This document shows, piece after piece, positions 1-12,493 of a stretch of DNA of 64,000 nucleotides. The stretch is from Mytilus galloprovincialis (Eukaryota > Mollusca > Bivalvia > Mytilida > Mytilidae), in assembly GCF_965363235.1 (NCBI RefSeq), contig NC_134842.1, positions 8,476,192 to 8,540,191 of the forward strand, given 5' to 3'. The translations under genes and the position numbers were made by a program. The notes below the pieces were generated by a model. The model was not told where the DNA came from, did not search any database, and was given only the letters and a program-made list of their open reading frames with translations. Every line of letters starts with the position of its first letter. Position 1 is the first letter of the stretch.

Positions 1-611
1 GTCAGTTCTTAACTTTTTATTAAATTTATGTATACCTCTTACTCTATCAAATGATCAACTAATAAGATATTCTTATATTCTATTGAATAACATTAACGTA
101 ACTCACGAAAGGGTCGGGTGCGGAGGGTATATAATTATATCCTGATTATCTTTTAATAAAATGTATTGCGATTCAAAAGACAATCTTTCTGAATTTTTCA
201 TTCGATTCAAGTAAAATTGTTAAAAAAATAACCTCTTTTCCGCGTTAGAAATAACATAACAAATAGAAAAAAACATACCCCCTCCCCCTTTTCCATAAGC
301 TAAGTGGTACAATAAATTACTTACAATGTGTCTTGTATTTGTCATACACAGTTATCGGATGGTAACAATACACTTGTTTCTTACTTCATGCAGTTACAGT
401 AATACTTTTATTGTTTATGGATAATAATTTTTAAAAGGTTTATATCTAAATTATTTAGTGAGTTTTATTTCACACTCTAAATGAGTCGCAGGGCGTATTA
501 AAACCTGAACGCATTAGAAAGGAAAATCCCACTTTAGTGTTGTCGGTAAAATAGGATACTAAATTTTACAAATCTTTATAAAATTAATATTTTTTTACGG
601 TATATAAGTCA
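1..611. other. AT-rich DNA without recognised features
   Basis: No coding exon, RNA gene or clear repeat boundary was seen on either strand. Only short homopolymers are present. Confidence 0.5.
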
Positions 612-778
612 GATAATGCATATTTTAAGGTTTTTCCTGTCGTAGAACACACCTCGGGGTGTCAGGATAGTTCAAAGAAAGACCTCCATCCGGTCGGTCT
701 TTCATTTGATCAATCCTGCCACCCCTCGGGGGGTTCTACGACAAGAAAAACCTTAAAATATGCATTATCTATAACATA
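612..778. repeat. Foldback (snap-back) element with nested hairpin
   Basis: The left arm (about 612-670) and right arm (about 713-777) are near-perfect inverted copies. The left reads AGATAATGCATATTTTAAGG and the right ends with its complement. Between them, around 676-707, a second hairpin is formed by GAAAGACC and GGTCTTTC. The whole unit could extrude as a cruciform. It looks like a miniature inverted-repeat element without coding capacity. The arms also contain CCTCGGGG-type GC patches that stand out from the AT-rich surroundings. Confidence 0.85.
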
Positions 779-899
779 ATGACACTTGTTAATGTTTCTC
801 CCAATAGTTAAAGTACTGCTTTACAATATTCTTATTTTTATTTTAGGCACTTAAAAATAAAGAAAACAATAATCTGTACAGAAAATTGCATTAATATTG

Positions 900-1070
900 C
901 ACCTATGTTCAAATGTTCAAATGTTCTGAACATTTAGAACGCACCTCTGTGCAGACACCCATAAAGACTTTGAACTACAATCTATGATATTGTTTTTTAG
1001 ACAGACTCTTAACCACCATGACTATTATTTCCAAAAGATCGTATGGATTAGCGTGGTGTTTTAATTGATC
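900..1070. repeat. Dispersed repeat, copy 1 (partner at 46,670-46,830)
   Basis: The segment with GCAGACACCCATA, GACTTTGAA and CCAAAAGATCGT is repeated with moderate divergence at 46,670-46,830 in the same orientation. No coding potential is conserved between the copies. Confidence 0.7.
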
Positions 1071-1104
1071 TCAATTACTTGCACTCCTTAAACCAAATAT
1101 ATAT

Positions 1105-1560
1105 ATATATGCCCTAGCTGTCGTAACCTTACGCTATGCAGAACTAATGAGACATGTATTTTCACATCTGCTTTATACAGGCGTTAATTCTAAGTTAGTT
1201 ATTATGACTTTTGTCTTTATTAAGCAGAAATACACATAAATATGAAACTCGTGTCAGTTATGAGGGTCTGGGTCGTAGGTCTTCATTTTTGTATTTCATA
1301 ATTTAAGCCATTTCCTCTATTCAGATTTAACTTACCCATTATTTTCGAATCTTTATATTTTATCACCCATTAAATGATCTATTCTTTAATTTTCATATGC
1401 ATTTTCCTCTCATGATTCTTTATAATTATGGTTTATCATTTTCTAATCTCTAAATTCCCATAACCAATGTTTTAGATCAAAATCATTGTTGGGTTAAAAA
1501 CAATGATTTAAGTTGATCAAAATCATCCTTGAGTTAAAAAAATGATTTAAGTTATTTAAA
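1105..1560. repeat. Dispersed repeat, copy 1 (partner at 58,460-58,945)
   Basis: GTCGTAACCTTACGCTATGC and the following 400 bases recur at 58,460-58,945 with insertions and substitutions. It lies just downstream of the 900-1,070 segment, so both are probably parts of one longer family. Confidence 0.7.
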
Positions 1561-1589
1561 ATGTCCAAATTGTTTATTCTCTCTTTTTG

Positions 1590-1900
1590 TCCATGCCCTA
1601 TGTATACCTTCTTAAGAATATTATATGTATACCTAATGTACAGTAGTTGTCGTTTGTTTATGTACTATATACATGTTTCTCGTTTCTCGTTTTGTTTATA
1701 TAGATTAGACCGTTGGTTTTCCCGTTTGAATGGTTTTACACTAGTAATTTTGGGGCCCTTTATAGCTTGTTGTTCGGTGTGAGCCAAGGCTCCGTGTTGA
1801 AGGCCGTACTTTAACCTATAATGGTTTACTTTTTAAATTGTTATTTGTATGGAGAGTTGTCTCATTGGCACTCACACCACATCTTCCTATATCTATCTAA
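1590..1900 (+). repeat. Degenerate copy of the GAAGGCCGTAC repeat family
   Basis: Contains the ordered blocks CGTTTGTTTATGT, CCCTTTATAGC, GTTGAAGGCCGTAC, GTTGTCTCATTGGCA and CCACATCTTC. The same order occurs in the right arm of the palindrome at 49,793-50,815. A short ORF over 1,561-1,782 lies in this repeat and is not taken as a gene. Confidence 0.7.
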
Positions 1901-2139
1901 ACATAGCGAAACTGGAGAAAAAGAAAATCAATACTAATTTGCAAAATCTCTCATGGATGTAAGACAAAAAAGGATAATAGCTACTTTTCATCTTGTCTTA
2001 TGTTATTGTTCTAATACTGGAGGTCTTGTTTGTTAGTAGGGTAACTATCTGACATATTTTAAAATCGATACACAATTATTACTACGGTCAAGTTTGAAGG
2101 AAAAGGTTTTTGTAAAAGGTAACGAACGCCAATAGATGG

Positions 2140-2560
2140 CAACAGAAATTTATAGTATATATGATTAATCAACAAGAAGATAATTAGGTTGTTATCAATG
2201 AAAATAACAGTATTTGGCAGTATAAATCGACTATTTACAATCCTGAATCTCGAAAAACTTACGAGAGGTTAAACTGAATATTGGTGCAACTGAGTGCAAG
2301 TTACCCATTTATGTGTTTGTAAAATAAACTTCATATTCTTAAACTTTGCTTAAGTAACAAACATTGGAAAATGATCTAATTTTTAGTAAACTTGCTTGAA
2401 AAGTCTAAGAAATTATATATTATGTATGAATATTTAACAAAAAGAAAATTGTGTTGCTATCAATGAAAATAACAATATTTGGTAGTACAAGTCGACCATA
2501 TACAATCCTTCCTAAAATATAACTTACGAGAGATTGAATTGAACATTGATGAAAATGATT
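2140..2560. repeat. Local duplication, about 140 bp, two copies
   Basis: A segment with TATCAATGAAAATAACA at about 2,196 and again at 2,458, followed by TTACGAGAG in both, shows two direct copies about 260 bp apart. The copies have diverged. Confidence 0.6.
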
Positions 2561-2744
2561 ATGGCATTCGCTTTTCATTCTTAAACAATTTTGATACTTA
2601 AAGTGTTTGATACTAGGCATAATGTACAGATATACCTTGTCTAAGTACATTGAAGCTAATTTATGATCATTGTGTTTGGTGTCCATAAAAACTTTTGAAA
2701 AAAACAATGGTTTGATGATGCACTCAAACAATGCTGTTGTTTTT

Positions 2745-2805
2745 TTCTATGGTCGGGTTGTTGTCTCTTTGGCCAATTCCCCATTTCCATTCTCAATTTT
2801 AAATG
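2745..2805 (+). repeat. Fragment of the GGTCGGGTTGTTGTCTC repeat
   Basis: The block TGGTCGGGTTGTTGTCTCTT followed by CCCCATTTCCATTCTCAATT recurs at 26,265-26,325 and about 42,014-42,075 on the plus strand, and reversed at 37,780-37,920 and 62,365-62,515. This is a short terminus of a common dispersed family. Confidence 0.75.
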
Positions 2806-3059
2806 TAATTTGTTGATTTTCGCGTCTAGCCTTTTTAGAAAACTTTATATTTGTGAAAAATTGCAATAAATATATTCATTTACAAACTACCCCAATACAA
2901 CGGAAGTTCTTACGGACAGGGTATCCACAAATGCGTCAAACATTATTTGAAATGTATATTATACAGACAAGTAAAAATATTCATATGCCCTGTTCAGAGA
3001 ATCGAATTTCTACAGTATAAAATAAGACATCTTATATAAAAGAAACACACATTATGTAA

Positions 3060-3260
3060 AACATGAATATATAATAAAAAAACAATACAAAAACAACAAA
3101 AATACTGAACTGAGAGGAAAATTCAAAAATGGATGTTCCCAATCAAATGGCACAATCAAAAGCTCCAACACATCAAACGCATGGATAACAACTGTTATAT
3201 TCCTGACTTGTAACAGGCATTTTCTTATGTAGAAAATGATGGAGTGAACGATGCGTGAAC
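3060..3260. repeat. Dispersed repeat (partner at 33,890-34,080)
   Basis: The blocks AATCAAAAGCT, ACACATCAAACGCATGGA and ACATTCCTGACTT-like sequence recur in the same order at 33,890-34,080. The 86-codon reverse ORF across it is a repeat shadow. Confidence 0.65.
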
Positions 3261-4299
3261 AAAATAAACAGACATAATCGGTAAAAATATTAAAGTGAAC
3301 TACAAGATACATAGCTTACTTGTTTTAACCAATACTACATCGTAATGATGATAGTAATAATGAGGAGAATTATTCACCAGACTTTGAATTCTATATAAAG
3401 TAATCAATTTCTGACGTTCTGTCTAATTATATATAAGTGTGTAGTAAGTTGACAACATTTGTCATCTTCACAACAGCAATTTCACACATACGTGAACATA
3501 ATTGATTATTGCCTGACACAACCAGTAAAACCACTACTGTGTACCATGGTGTAGGTATGAGGGAACCAATACAAATGAGGTTCGTCGACCTTAAGCTGTA
3601 CGTATGTCAAAATAAAAATCTACTTATATAGATCAAACAATTTGCTTGATGGTAACAGGTTAAAAGAAGGGCTCCGTTTACATTCATTTTAGAATATCTC
3701 TTATTTTCATTATACATATTTGTAGTAACATTTAGTTGTCCTGATCTATGGTAAAATGATCCTCCTATTTTGATTATCAACTGTGTTTAAATTTCCTACA
3801 GCACACTTTGAGATTTTTGCTTATATCGAAATCGAGACAAAAGAAGTCAAATTATTTACATTGTAACTGTTGGAATGCTGTAGTTTTGTTAGATAGTTAT
3901 TAACAGGAAAAAACTATTTTGTTGTTGTTATTTTGTGACTGCATCAGCATTACATTACAGGAATATTATTTTACAGAAAAGTTTGATAAAGGATTTTTTT
4001 ATAATTGCTGGATTGCAGTCTTCTTTCAAAATAACCTCTTAAAACACTTATCACATAAAATATAGTTTAACTCTATCATACACATCAACGATGGTCATTT
4101 TAATCATCATCACTGGTTATTAGTTCATTCAATTTGGAATTCGGAAAACAAGAAAGCTTCCTCGTATATTTCAACTAGTCATCCTACCAAATTAGTTGGA
4201 TTGTTCATATTCTATACGTTTTTCTTTCATAAATATATTAATTGCCCTAAGTGTATAGTAGAATTTGCGTATAACTGTATCGGAAACATGTTATAACTT

Positions 4300-4610
4300 C
4301 TTGGGAAGGGGTTTATAAAGGCAACAGTAGTATACCGCTGTTCGAAAGCCATAAATCGATTGAGAGAAAAAAAATCCGGGTTACAAACTAAAACTGAGGT
4401 AAACACATCATCTATGAGATGAAAACAACGAAACAACAGAAACACTGAAGTGCAACAAAAAAACAAAACGACAGTGCAACACACACAGAAACGAACTATA
4501 ATATAACAACTGCAATTTTCCAGACTTGGTACATGACATTTTACTATAAAAAAAAAAGTGGGTTGAACCTGGTTTTCGGCTAGCCAAACCTTCAGCTTTT
4601 ATGGCATTGT
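4300..4610 (-). repeat. Dispersed repeat, reverse copy (partners at 22,090-22,395 and 32,520-32,665)
   Basis: Read on the minus strand, this shares with 22,090-22,395 an ordered set of blocks: AACCCAC, the AGTGTTTCTGTT block, GTAACCCGGAT, AATCGATT and AGCGGTATAC. A 121-codon reverse ORF (4,408-4,773) lies mostly inside it and shows no family features. Confidence 0.75.
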
Positions 4611-5111
4611 TGAATATAACACTAACATGATAATATAACATAACAGGTAATTTAAAATATACATGTTTATGTGTAATGTTATATATCATATGGTTTACTT
4701 TATATTGGCGGTTCGTATACATCCTTGTCTGCAAATATACGGCTTTAAGCGCTCCTTTCGAAAGCAAATCCATAAAAGCACTTTGGAAGCAGTTTTAAGT
4801 GTATTATTAATAAATCGCAAAATGTACATTATAGGCTGACAATTAGTTGTATTATACATGTACCGTTTTATTTATCAAAATGCGACTTTTAGAATTAACA
4901 TCATTCACTAGGCAACATCAGATTATAATTTAATTTTGGATGTAACTCGTCTTCTGTTTGGCTGACGTCGTTATGTTTATCATATCATAGACACAATTTT
5001 GTCATGTGACCATGACGTCATCAACGTTTTTTTAATGATTAACCCCGGTTTAAAATGGAATTTAGAATTAAATTTTAAGAAAAAACTTTAATATTTTGTC
5101 ACTCTATTCGA

Positions 5112-5192
5112 AATAATATAAAAAATGTGGTTCACACTGTTAAATAACCCGCTACTGCGCGTTATTCAGTGCACCACATTTTTTATGTTATT
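5112..5192. repeat. Short foldback element
   Basis: AATATAAAAAATGTGGT on the left and ACCACATTTTTTATGTTATT on the right are inverted copies flanking a GC-richer centre (CCCGCTACTGCGCG). A roughly 35-bp imperfect stem can form. No coding content. Confidence 0.75.
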
Positions 5193-5280
5193 TCTTCACA
5201 GACAGAAAAAATATTATAGTAATTCCTTAAATAAAGTTCTTGATTTGTAACTGACATTAATGAAGTAAACAGTATAGAAA

Positions 5281-5575
5281 ATTTAGGTCTCACGGTGGGT
5301 ATGGTTGTCCTGCGAGAAAACGTACTGTGCTGGTGATTCGGTCCTGACGGGTGCTGGTGGGTCCTGATTCTGTGCTGGTGGGTTTGTTTACATTGTATCA
5401 GAATGGCAATAAAACAACCGTTCTGTTGCTTAATTTTTCTCTGATACGTCATAAGTACCATAAAAAGCATATTACAACAATATTTTATTGCAAAAGTCGT
5501 ACAAGCTGTGCTGGTGATTTAAAAAACGGTCCTGGTTCTGTGCTCCTATGTCCTGGTTCTGTGCCTTTCTATTTA
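5281..5575 (+). repeat. GTGCTGGTG-type repeat, forward copy
   Basis: A short motif, GTGCTGGTGGGTCCTGA or a close variant, is iterated several times after CACGGTGGGTATGGTTGTCC. The reverse complement of this arrangement is found at 8,100-9,137. The overlapping short ORFs on both strands are products of the repeat. Confidence 0.75.
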
Positions 5576-5579
5576 AGTC

Positions 5580-8100
5580 AAAAGTGGCAAAAATTCCAGA
5601 TCATTGATGCTTAACTGTAATTGACTATATCTAGCTGTTATCTGTTTTCTTAAAATAGACATTATTGTGACTATGTTTCCTGTTATTATGAAAAAAATAA
5701 CCCATATTTTTTTTAATTTATTGTTTTCTGTTTTCTCATTTAAAATGATTAAAAAGGCTGTTATCGGTTATCAATATTTCAATGAACTAAAATTTAAATA
5801 AAAACATGTACAAGACTTACAAAGCCAAGAGTCTCCTGACTTGGGCCGGGCGCTAAAATGCTTGAGGATTTAACATGTTTCGTATACGAATCAAGACACA
5901 ATCAAAGTTGATCAAGGCAAACAATCGGATTCAGGTGAGCCTGGACACCTCTTAGATGAGTTTAAATAATAAATTCAGTGTAATCTAAGCATCCTGAATA
6001 ATGTTTCTCTGACAAATTTGTACGATACTGTAGATACTTTTCTTTTTATTCAACCAAATGAACCTCAGCCTTGTTTCTGTTCGTTTGAATCATTGTCTTT
6101 AGCAGCTTAAATCAGATTTCATTGTTAGCAATTTAGTGCTGATTAAAAGGATGACTATAGTTTTGCGGTTTTTTTTACCTTTTCTATTTGGGTGGGGTCG
6201 ATGGGGTAGGAAGAGGGAGGGAACAGTGGCTAGGGGTAGTTTTGAAATTCTAATTTTTTTTCTAAACAGTTATTTTCGAAAGTTCGATAGAACACTTAAA
6301 AAAATATAGGACTATTCTATGGAAGGCCAGACTAGAATTTGTCGGAGAATGAAGATGAGATAACCTAAATTACACATACAGAAATAAAGTTTTGCATTTT
6401 ATAATTCCAAAAGAAAGTCTGTTGTCAAAGATTTTGGATAAAGAATTAAGAGGCGAGTGAATGATATTTATATATTTAAATATATTTCTTGAATGAAAAT
6501 AAAAATATGCCATACTTTTAATTGAAAATGAGTGAAAAATGAGTGAACGGAAAAATACCAGACTCAGAAATACACTTTTAATATTGGTAATATCACGAGG
6601 CTTTTTGTGTGCCAAACACACCTTCGCTGTAGTAATGACTCGTTACTGGGGTATTTCACTTCACGCATATATTTCATTTTTTGATACAGTGAATTCTTTG
6701 TATTATTACATTAACATGTAGCCTTTGTATATATATATATATATATATTTGTAAAAAATCGAATCTAAAGCATTTTTTTCCCCATTTCATACGTGTTTTC
6801 AGGACTCAAAAAACTAAAAAACGCCTTAGAAGTAAAATGCGATAAAATGATTGCCCCCCATTCAACACTTTCATGACATTTAAAAAAAAGTCTCTCGAAG
6901 TTTTTCTAGTTTTGTTTTGCCTAAACAAACGGACACAATAAATTAAGTATTGTTGAATTTTTATAACTTATGTTCAATATATACATTGGTAACACCGGTT
7001 ACTAGGGTAATAATCCTGTCACGTATGAATTGGGTAAACTAAATCAGAAAAAAAGATGGTAATATGACAATTTACATGTACATGCGCTGGGTGCAACAGC
7101 ATACCGACGATTAACATGGCTCACCAGGGTTGAAGCTAAAAAGTAGATCAAACTCCATGAAAAATTGATTAAAATAGAAAAAAGAAGATGTGCTTATGAT
7201 TGCATATGATACAGCTCTCCGCAAGAGACCAACATGACACAGAAATTAAGATTTACATGTCACCTTTGTTCTGTTCGTTCCAACACAGTTATTGAGATTT
7301 TGTTGAACATTTAAACATTTACCGTTACGACAAGAAGAAAACTGTTTAGAATTTAATGCAACGAAGTTTTAAAGTCCTTCGCGCCAAAACAAACTATCAA
7401 TTTCTTCTTATCCTATGTAAAATTCCATGCAATGTCCATCCTCTCATGATCTTTAACTGTAAAAGACTTCTTGGTATCTTCCAAATGCCTTTATAATGTC
7501 TGATTTATACATACTAGTTGTGGAACATGTGGAATAACTGTTGTGAGCACAAAATTCACTGCACACTTTTAAAGTTCTAAATTATCAAACATTAAAATAT
7601 GAACTTTATGATCGGTATGATTGAGATTTTTATCTGAGAGAATTTGGTTTATCTACCGGTATTAGTTGAAAATGCGTCTTTGAACTAGCTTTCAGTAGCT
7701 GCGAGTATGCGTTGTTCAATAATTTGTGTCTTAATGTTATTAATTCATGTGATAAATTGTGTTGTTACACCACTGTACCAATGAAGGAGGAGAGAAGGAG
7801 GGGTTGGTTGGATGGAGTTGCGAGAGTTGTGTGAAACGCACCTTTTAAAACTGTTTAAGTTAACATATTTTGTAGAGAATCATCAATTAATATCTTAAAT
7901 AAAACTATTCTAATTAGATATATTTTCATCTGATATTGGACGGAAGATGTTGCCCATTTATGTAATATAATTACGATTTATCATATAAAACAGCCAAATG
8001 GATGCACAAAAGTAAAAATAGGAGTCACAGATCCGATTGAATACAATTATCAGTTAAATTTTATTGATTTTGAAACATTTGTTTCAAATATGACAAATTT
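5580..8100. other. Non-coding stretch with minor repeats
   Basis: No convincing exon. It contains a (TA)n tract at about 6,728-6,748. At 5,810-5,890 there is a fragment (AAGACTTACAAAGCCAAGAG) of the family better seen at 62,590-62,650. A polymorphic-looking GGGAGGG patch lies near 6,200. The short ORFs here show no family features. Confidence 0.45.
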
Positions 8101-9137
8101 TTACCCAAAATCACCAGCACCGTATCAGGACCCACCAGCACAATGACAGGACCCACCAGCACAGTATCAGGACACGAATAAACTGAGAAAATGCAAAAGG
8201 AGTAGGTCCAGTAAGACCCCTTTTTGGCCCCAAAATATAGCAGTTTTACAAAATTGTTAAAATGTAAACTTTTAGTTATTTATTGGATAGAAGAATGGTT
8301 CTGTTACATAAATATGGGCTGTTTTTGACAATACATTGCACATATATTGGGTAATAGCACCATTAAGTCATGCTAAATTACTGAAATCTTCACAATTCCT
8401 GCATTTTAGTTAAATTTTAGACGGTTTCTGTGTAAAACGAAAGTGGCCGCATTCGTGTTCATCCAAAATATTGAAATGGAAGTTGTATTTGATGATAATT
8501 CATAACATATATAAAGATTGAGGATGAACACGCATGCGGCCACTTTTGTTTTTGACAAAAAACATCTGAAAAGTGACATTTTTTCGCATATTTGGTAGAT
8601 TTTTCATATTTGAGCTTGAATCGGATCGTTTTTAATGACTAAATCAGTTAAAATCTTTCACATAAATTAATTGAATCATATGAAATAGACACTTAAGTGT
8701 TTAAAAAGGGGTCAAAATTTTTCGTGAGATGAAACTGAAATTTGAGGCCAAAATCGGTCCTTACCGGACCTACTCCTTTTACTAAATTGCACTGTTTTTT
8801 CACAAAATAATTTTGTCATTTGGATTTGGGTATAGAAAGCGGACTCCATGAGCATTTTTCTTTAAGTTTTTCAGTTCTAGATTTTCTGAAAATTAGCACT
8901 TTTGTGTTACGCTTACTGAAACAGTTTAGAGGATCAACTTTTTAATGGTTTGCCTATGAACCCATAAGAAACAAAATTGAAAAATTTCAACTGTTTCCTT
9001 CCATTTTTATGAGAGAAAACGTCAAAAATCATCATTTTCGTCATTGTTTACATTTTTTCATTGATCACCAGCACCCGTCAGGACCGAATCACCAGCACAG
9101 AACGTTCTCTCGCAGGACAACCATACCCACCGTGGGT
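8100..9137 (-). repeat. GTGCTGGTG-type repeat, reverse copy, interrupted
   Basis: CACCAGCAC-type motifs occur three times at about 8,113-8,165 and again at 9,065-9,100, followed by GGACAACCATACCCACCGTG. This is the reverse complement of the 5,281-5,575 arrangement. The copy is split by the inverted-repeat element at 8,189-8,786. Confidence 0.7.
8189..8786. mobile_element. Non-autonomous terminal-inverted-repeat element (about 0.6 kb)
   Basis: The left end AAAAGGAGTAGGTCCAGTAA and the right end TTACCGGACCTACTCCTTTT are inverted repeats with one or two mismatches. There is no transposase ORF. An internal second inverted pair lies at about 8,440-8,466 (AAAGTGGCCGCATTCGTGTT) and 8,522-8,549 (its approximate complement), giving nested hairpins. 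The element sits inside the GTGCTGGTG-type repeat, so it is the younger insertion. Confidence 0.8.
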
Positions 9138-10098
9138 CTTATTGTTAACATATCTGACTGCACGTTTATCATGAAATTGATCATTTATAATTTCAAATTC
9201 TTGAAGACAATCTAGTATACAATATCGATACATTAGTTCAATACAAACGTTGTTGTCCTAATAAACCAAAAAGGACCAAAGCTGAAACCAAACCGTGACA
9301 GGAGAAAAGGGTTATGTTTTAGGGTGTTATGTAAATTATTTATTCTTTTAAAAATATCCATTAGAGAACACGTTCTTAATCAGTAAACTTACAATACCAG
9401 AAGTTTTAAAATAAGGAAAACGAAAATAGGCGTTCAATCTATGAATACAAATTTGCAATATTTGTTTCTATCGATGAATTTGTTTGTCTTTTGTAAAATA
9501 TGGCATTATTACATTAATTAATGTGTGTGCTTACTGTTTAAGAGCCATTCTCTGTAAGGACCAAAATTAGTGTTCACACCTATGTCACAGATTTTTACCA
9601 TTCTTTGTACACATACTACATAACTAATATAATTAACAACTAACACTTTAGAAATTAATTTTGGGCTTTGTTACTATGGAAATGGCGGCCATTTTGATTT
9701 TGGGCTTTTTTTTTCAATGAAAATTCTAAAAAATTTCCTAAATATCAATGCTTATTTTCCCTTAATCCTGACAGAAAATGATGCAGACAATTATCACATC
9801 TGAAAGCTGTTACCTTTGCCTTTCTAAAAATATATCACACATTTGGCTGACAATTGTGTACATATGCTTATTTTCTATTGGAAAAGGGGGTGATTTTGAC
9901 ATCTAAATGAAAACCAAATTTCACCAAAATTCATTGAAGCTTTGAAAAAATTTCCGAGATAGTTTATAGAAAATATTGCCAAAATCATAAAGATAAACCC
10001 CCCGTTTAAAATTTAAAAAAAATTCAGGGATGTGTTTTTTGATTTAAGAAAAAAAATGTGGATTGAAAACTGAAAAAAATCAACTATGTGTCTATGAA

Positions 10099-11740
10099 TT
10101 ATCTCCCCTTATGGTTCTTCTTCATTGAAAACATAAAGGAACAACAGGAAGTACAAGGGTTAATGCCCAAAATAAAGTGCAGACGAAATGCAGACACTGA
10201 TAAAACCATCATAATGTTGGTAAAAATAAGATATATCAAGGTAGATACTATGTAGTGCAGTTTCTCTCCAAAGTTTATGGGTTGTGATGAACTCATCAAG
10301 CTCTTGCCAAACATTGAAACAGTGAAACACAGGCAGTGCATACCAAATATTTGCTATTTTGTCTGAGAATGGTCTAAAACCACCAGTAGCTCTACATCTT
10401 CACATCAATATTGTATTTTTACCAGCTGTTTCAATTAAATGAAAAAACAACAACAATTCAAATTGTGCACGTCGCATGTTATGCCAGCAAAAAGTTTTCA
10501 TCTAGATATTGACCACATCAAGGATTCTGGACTCAAGTCCGTACCTTACAGAACTAGCCTTAAACTAGCAAGTAGCGGACCAAAGGAAAAGGATTGTATT
10601 CATCTTATTAACTAGACAGAATGTGAGTAATGGAAATAAAAAGAACTTGACATGACCTCCCCCTTTTTCCCCTTTTATAGTTTTGATTATTTTATGTAAT
10701 ATTTAAATTTTCATTATTATCATTCATCATTGATTATTTATTAAAACATTCTCAATTACTAAGACAATGCAAACATGTCTTTTAATGGAAAAAGGAGCAC
10801 TTTCTATGTATTAAATAAGTTTCAAAACAGATATTTAATTTACCTCCTTTCATGAGTGTAAGAATTGGGGTCATATAATATTTATGTATTATTTACTTTG
10901 TACACATTTTCTATATTTTTAAAACAAATAATTATTCTGTACAATTCTAAGGAAAATGATTTTATAATTAAAATTTAAATTTCTGTAATAATTTGATTTC
11001 TTTTTAATGTTTGTCCTCCATTTTGTGATTTATAATCTATATTGTATTACCTTATTATTTTGTTTTCCACAGTTTAATATTCTTCTTAATTTTGCATCCC
11101 ATTATTCTCTATTTTAATGTTGGTGCTTACTTATCTCCAATCATAATGTTCATAATTATTTTGTAATTCAATAATTGGGGAATTATATTAATTATTCTTT
11201 GTTTGGTAAACCCTATTAAACCCCTGAATGGTGAGTGCATGGTTTTAATCTATCATTTTTACAATTTATGAATTATTTGATATTTATTTCAAAACAGTAC
11301 TTTAGCTGTAAAATTGTCAAAACTTTAAAACTCCTATTTACATAACACCATGGTTGTGAATATAAATATTTGATTTGCATTCAATACCCCCCTTCCCACC
11401 CCTGACCCAAGATTAGATGTGTATTCAATATCCCTCCTCCCCCACCCTGAGATTTGATAGGGTTTTTAAAACATCCTAAATAAGGAGTATCTTTTAACAA
11501 TGTTTTGAAGCTGTAAATAACAAGCTTCCCAAAAAAAGTTATATTGAAAAAAAAATATTCTAGAAAAAATTGTATAATGATAGAAAATAGATGAGTACTC
11601 TGTTGAACATCTGTGAACGGTTTAGTATAATTGGTATGCAATATTAATAAATCTTGAACAGCAATGCATGTAAAGATTAACACAGAACTGAGTTGTTTCA
11701 ATGTTTTACTGTAGTTTTATAAATAATTGCTATAATTTTT
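10099..11740. other. AT-rich interior of the candidate element, no supported exon
   Basis: One minus-strand frame over roughly 10,130-10,390 reads open for about 75 codons with a composition that could be coding, but it has no family match, clear start or splice sites. The stretch 10,640-11,740 has nothing beyond AT-rich sequence and a CCCCTTCCCACCCC patch near 11,390. Confidence 0.3.
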
Positions 11741-11745
11741 TTCAG

Positions 11746-11815
11746 CATATTGTACTTTGTTTCTGAAGAAAATAAGAATAGATGTCAATCATGCAGTACT
11801 TGAAGGGGAAATGAG
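11746..11815 (+). CDS. Putative internal exon A of an unrecognised gene
   Basis: A good acceptor (TTTTTTTCAG) precedes 11,746 and a GTAATA donor follows 11,815. The reading frame is open with a phase-1 entry and phase-2 exit. It encodes about 22 residues, including LFLKKIRIDVNHAVLEGEM. The exit phase exactly fits the entry phase of the next candidate exon at 12,423. No domain was recognised. Upstream exons were not found, so the start of the gene is unknown. The support is the linked phases across three exons, not homology. Confidence 0.45.
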
Positions 11816-12422
11816 GTAATAACAATATATTGTTTAAAAGTAATCCTTGTATCTTCACAAAAGGTTCAGCATGTGTTTAGTAATACTATTATGATATACA
11901 TGTATGTCATACAAAGTCTTCACATACAAGAATAGAGACTAATTGCTACATTCCCTGAGTCAGGAAGGCTAGAAAAAAATATATTGGAGAGTCTTATCCT
12001 TTTCACAAATTGCACCTAATTTATTTAACAAATGATACTATAACTGTATCATAATAATGTTTATTTGTCTATGAAAAAATAAGCATTTAAACAAAAATTA
12101 CAAAACTTATTTGCTGTTTATGTTGCTGATTCTTATTTTTATTCTCTATATAAATAAGCTGAATCAATTTAATTGTTGTGTAAATAATTATTATTCTTAC
12201 ATAATCAAAAATATAAATTTACTTCCCCTATAGAAAATAGTTTTTTAAACTGCTAATGCCTTATATATTTAGTAAGATACAGTAATTGAATATGAAGGGA
12301 ATTAATTGCTGTTTAAATTTATATCTTGCTATTTAATTTTTATTACAAGCAAATATTTGAGCTTATTATAGATGCTGTTAGTATTTAGATCCTGTTAGTA
12401 TTAATTAAAATTTATTTTAAAG

Positions 12423-12493
12423 GTTAAATCAACAAGAAGAGAAGGGAATCTGCCAACATATCCAGAAAAGATGGAAACAACAGAAGATGTATG
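12423..12493 (+). CDS. Putative internal exon B of the same unrecognised gene
   Basis: The exon starts after TATTTTAAAG and ends before GTATCA. It is 71 nt long, entering in phase 2 and leaving in phase 1, so it joins exon A and exon C without changing frame. It encodes a charged stretch, LNQQEEKGICQHIQKRWKQQ followed by KMY, likely helical. The acceptor has a weaker pyrimidine tract than those of exons A and C. Confidence 0.4.

Noticed and set aside
4408..4773. 121-codon reverse ORF
   Set aside because: Lies mostly in a dispersed repeat present at 22,090-22,395 and 32,520-32,665, and the frame is not conserved between copies.
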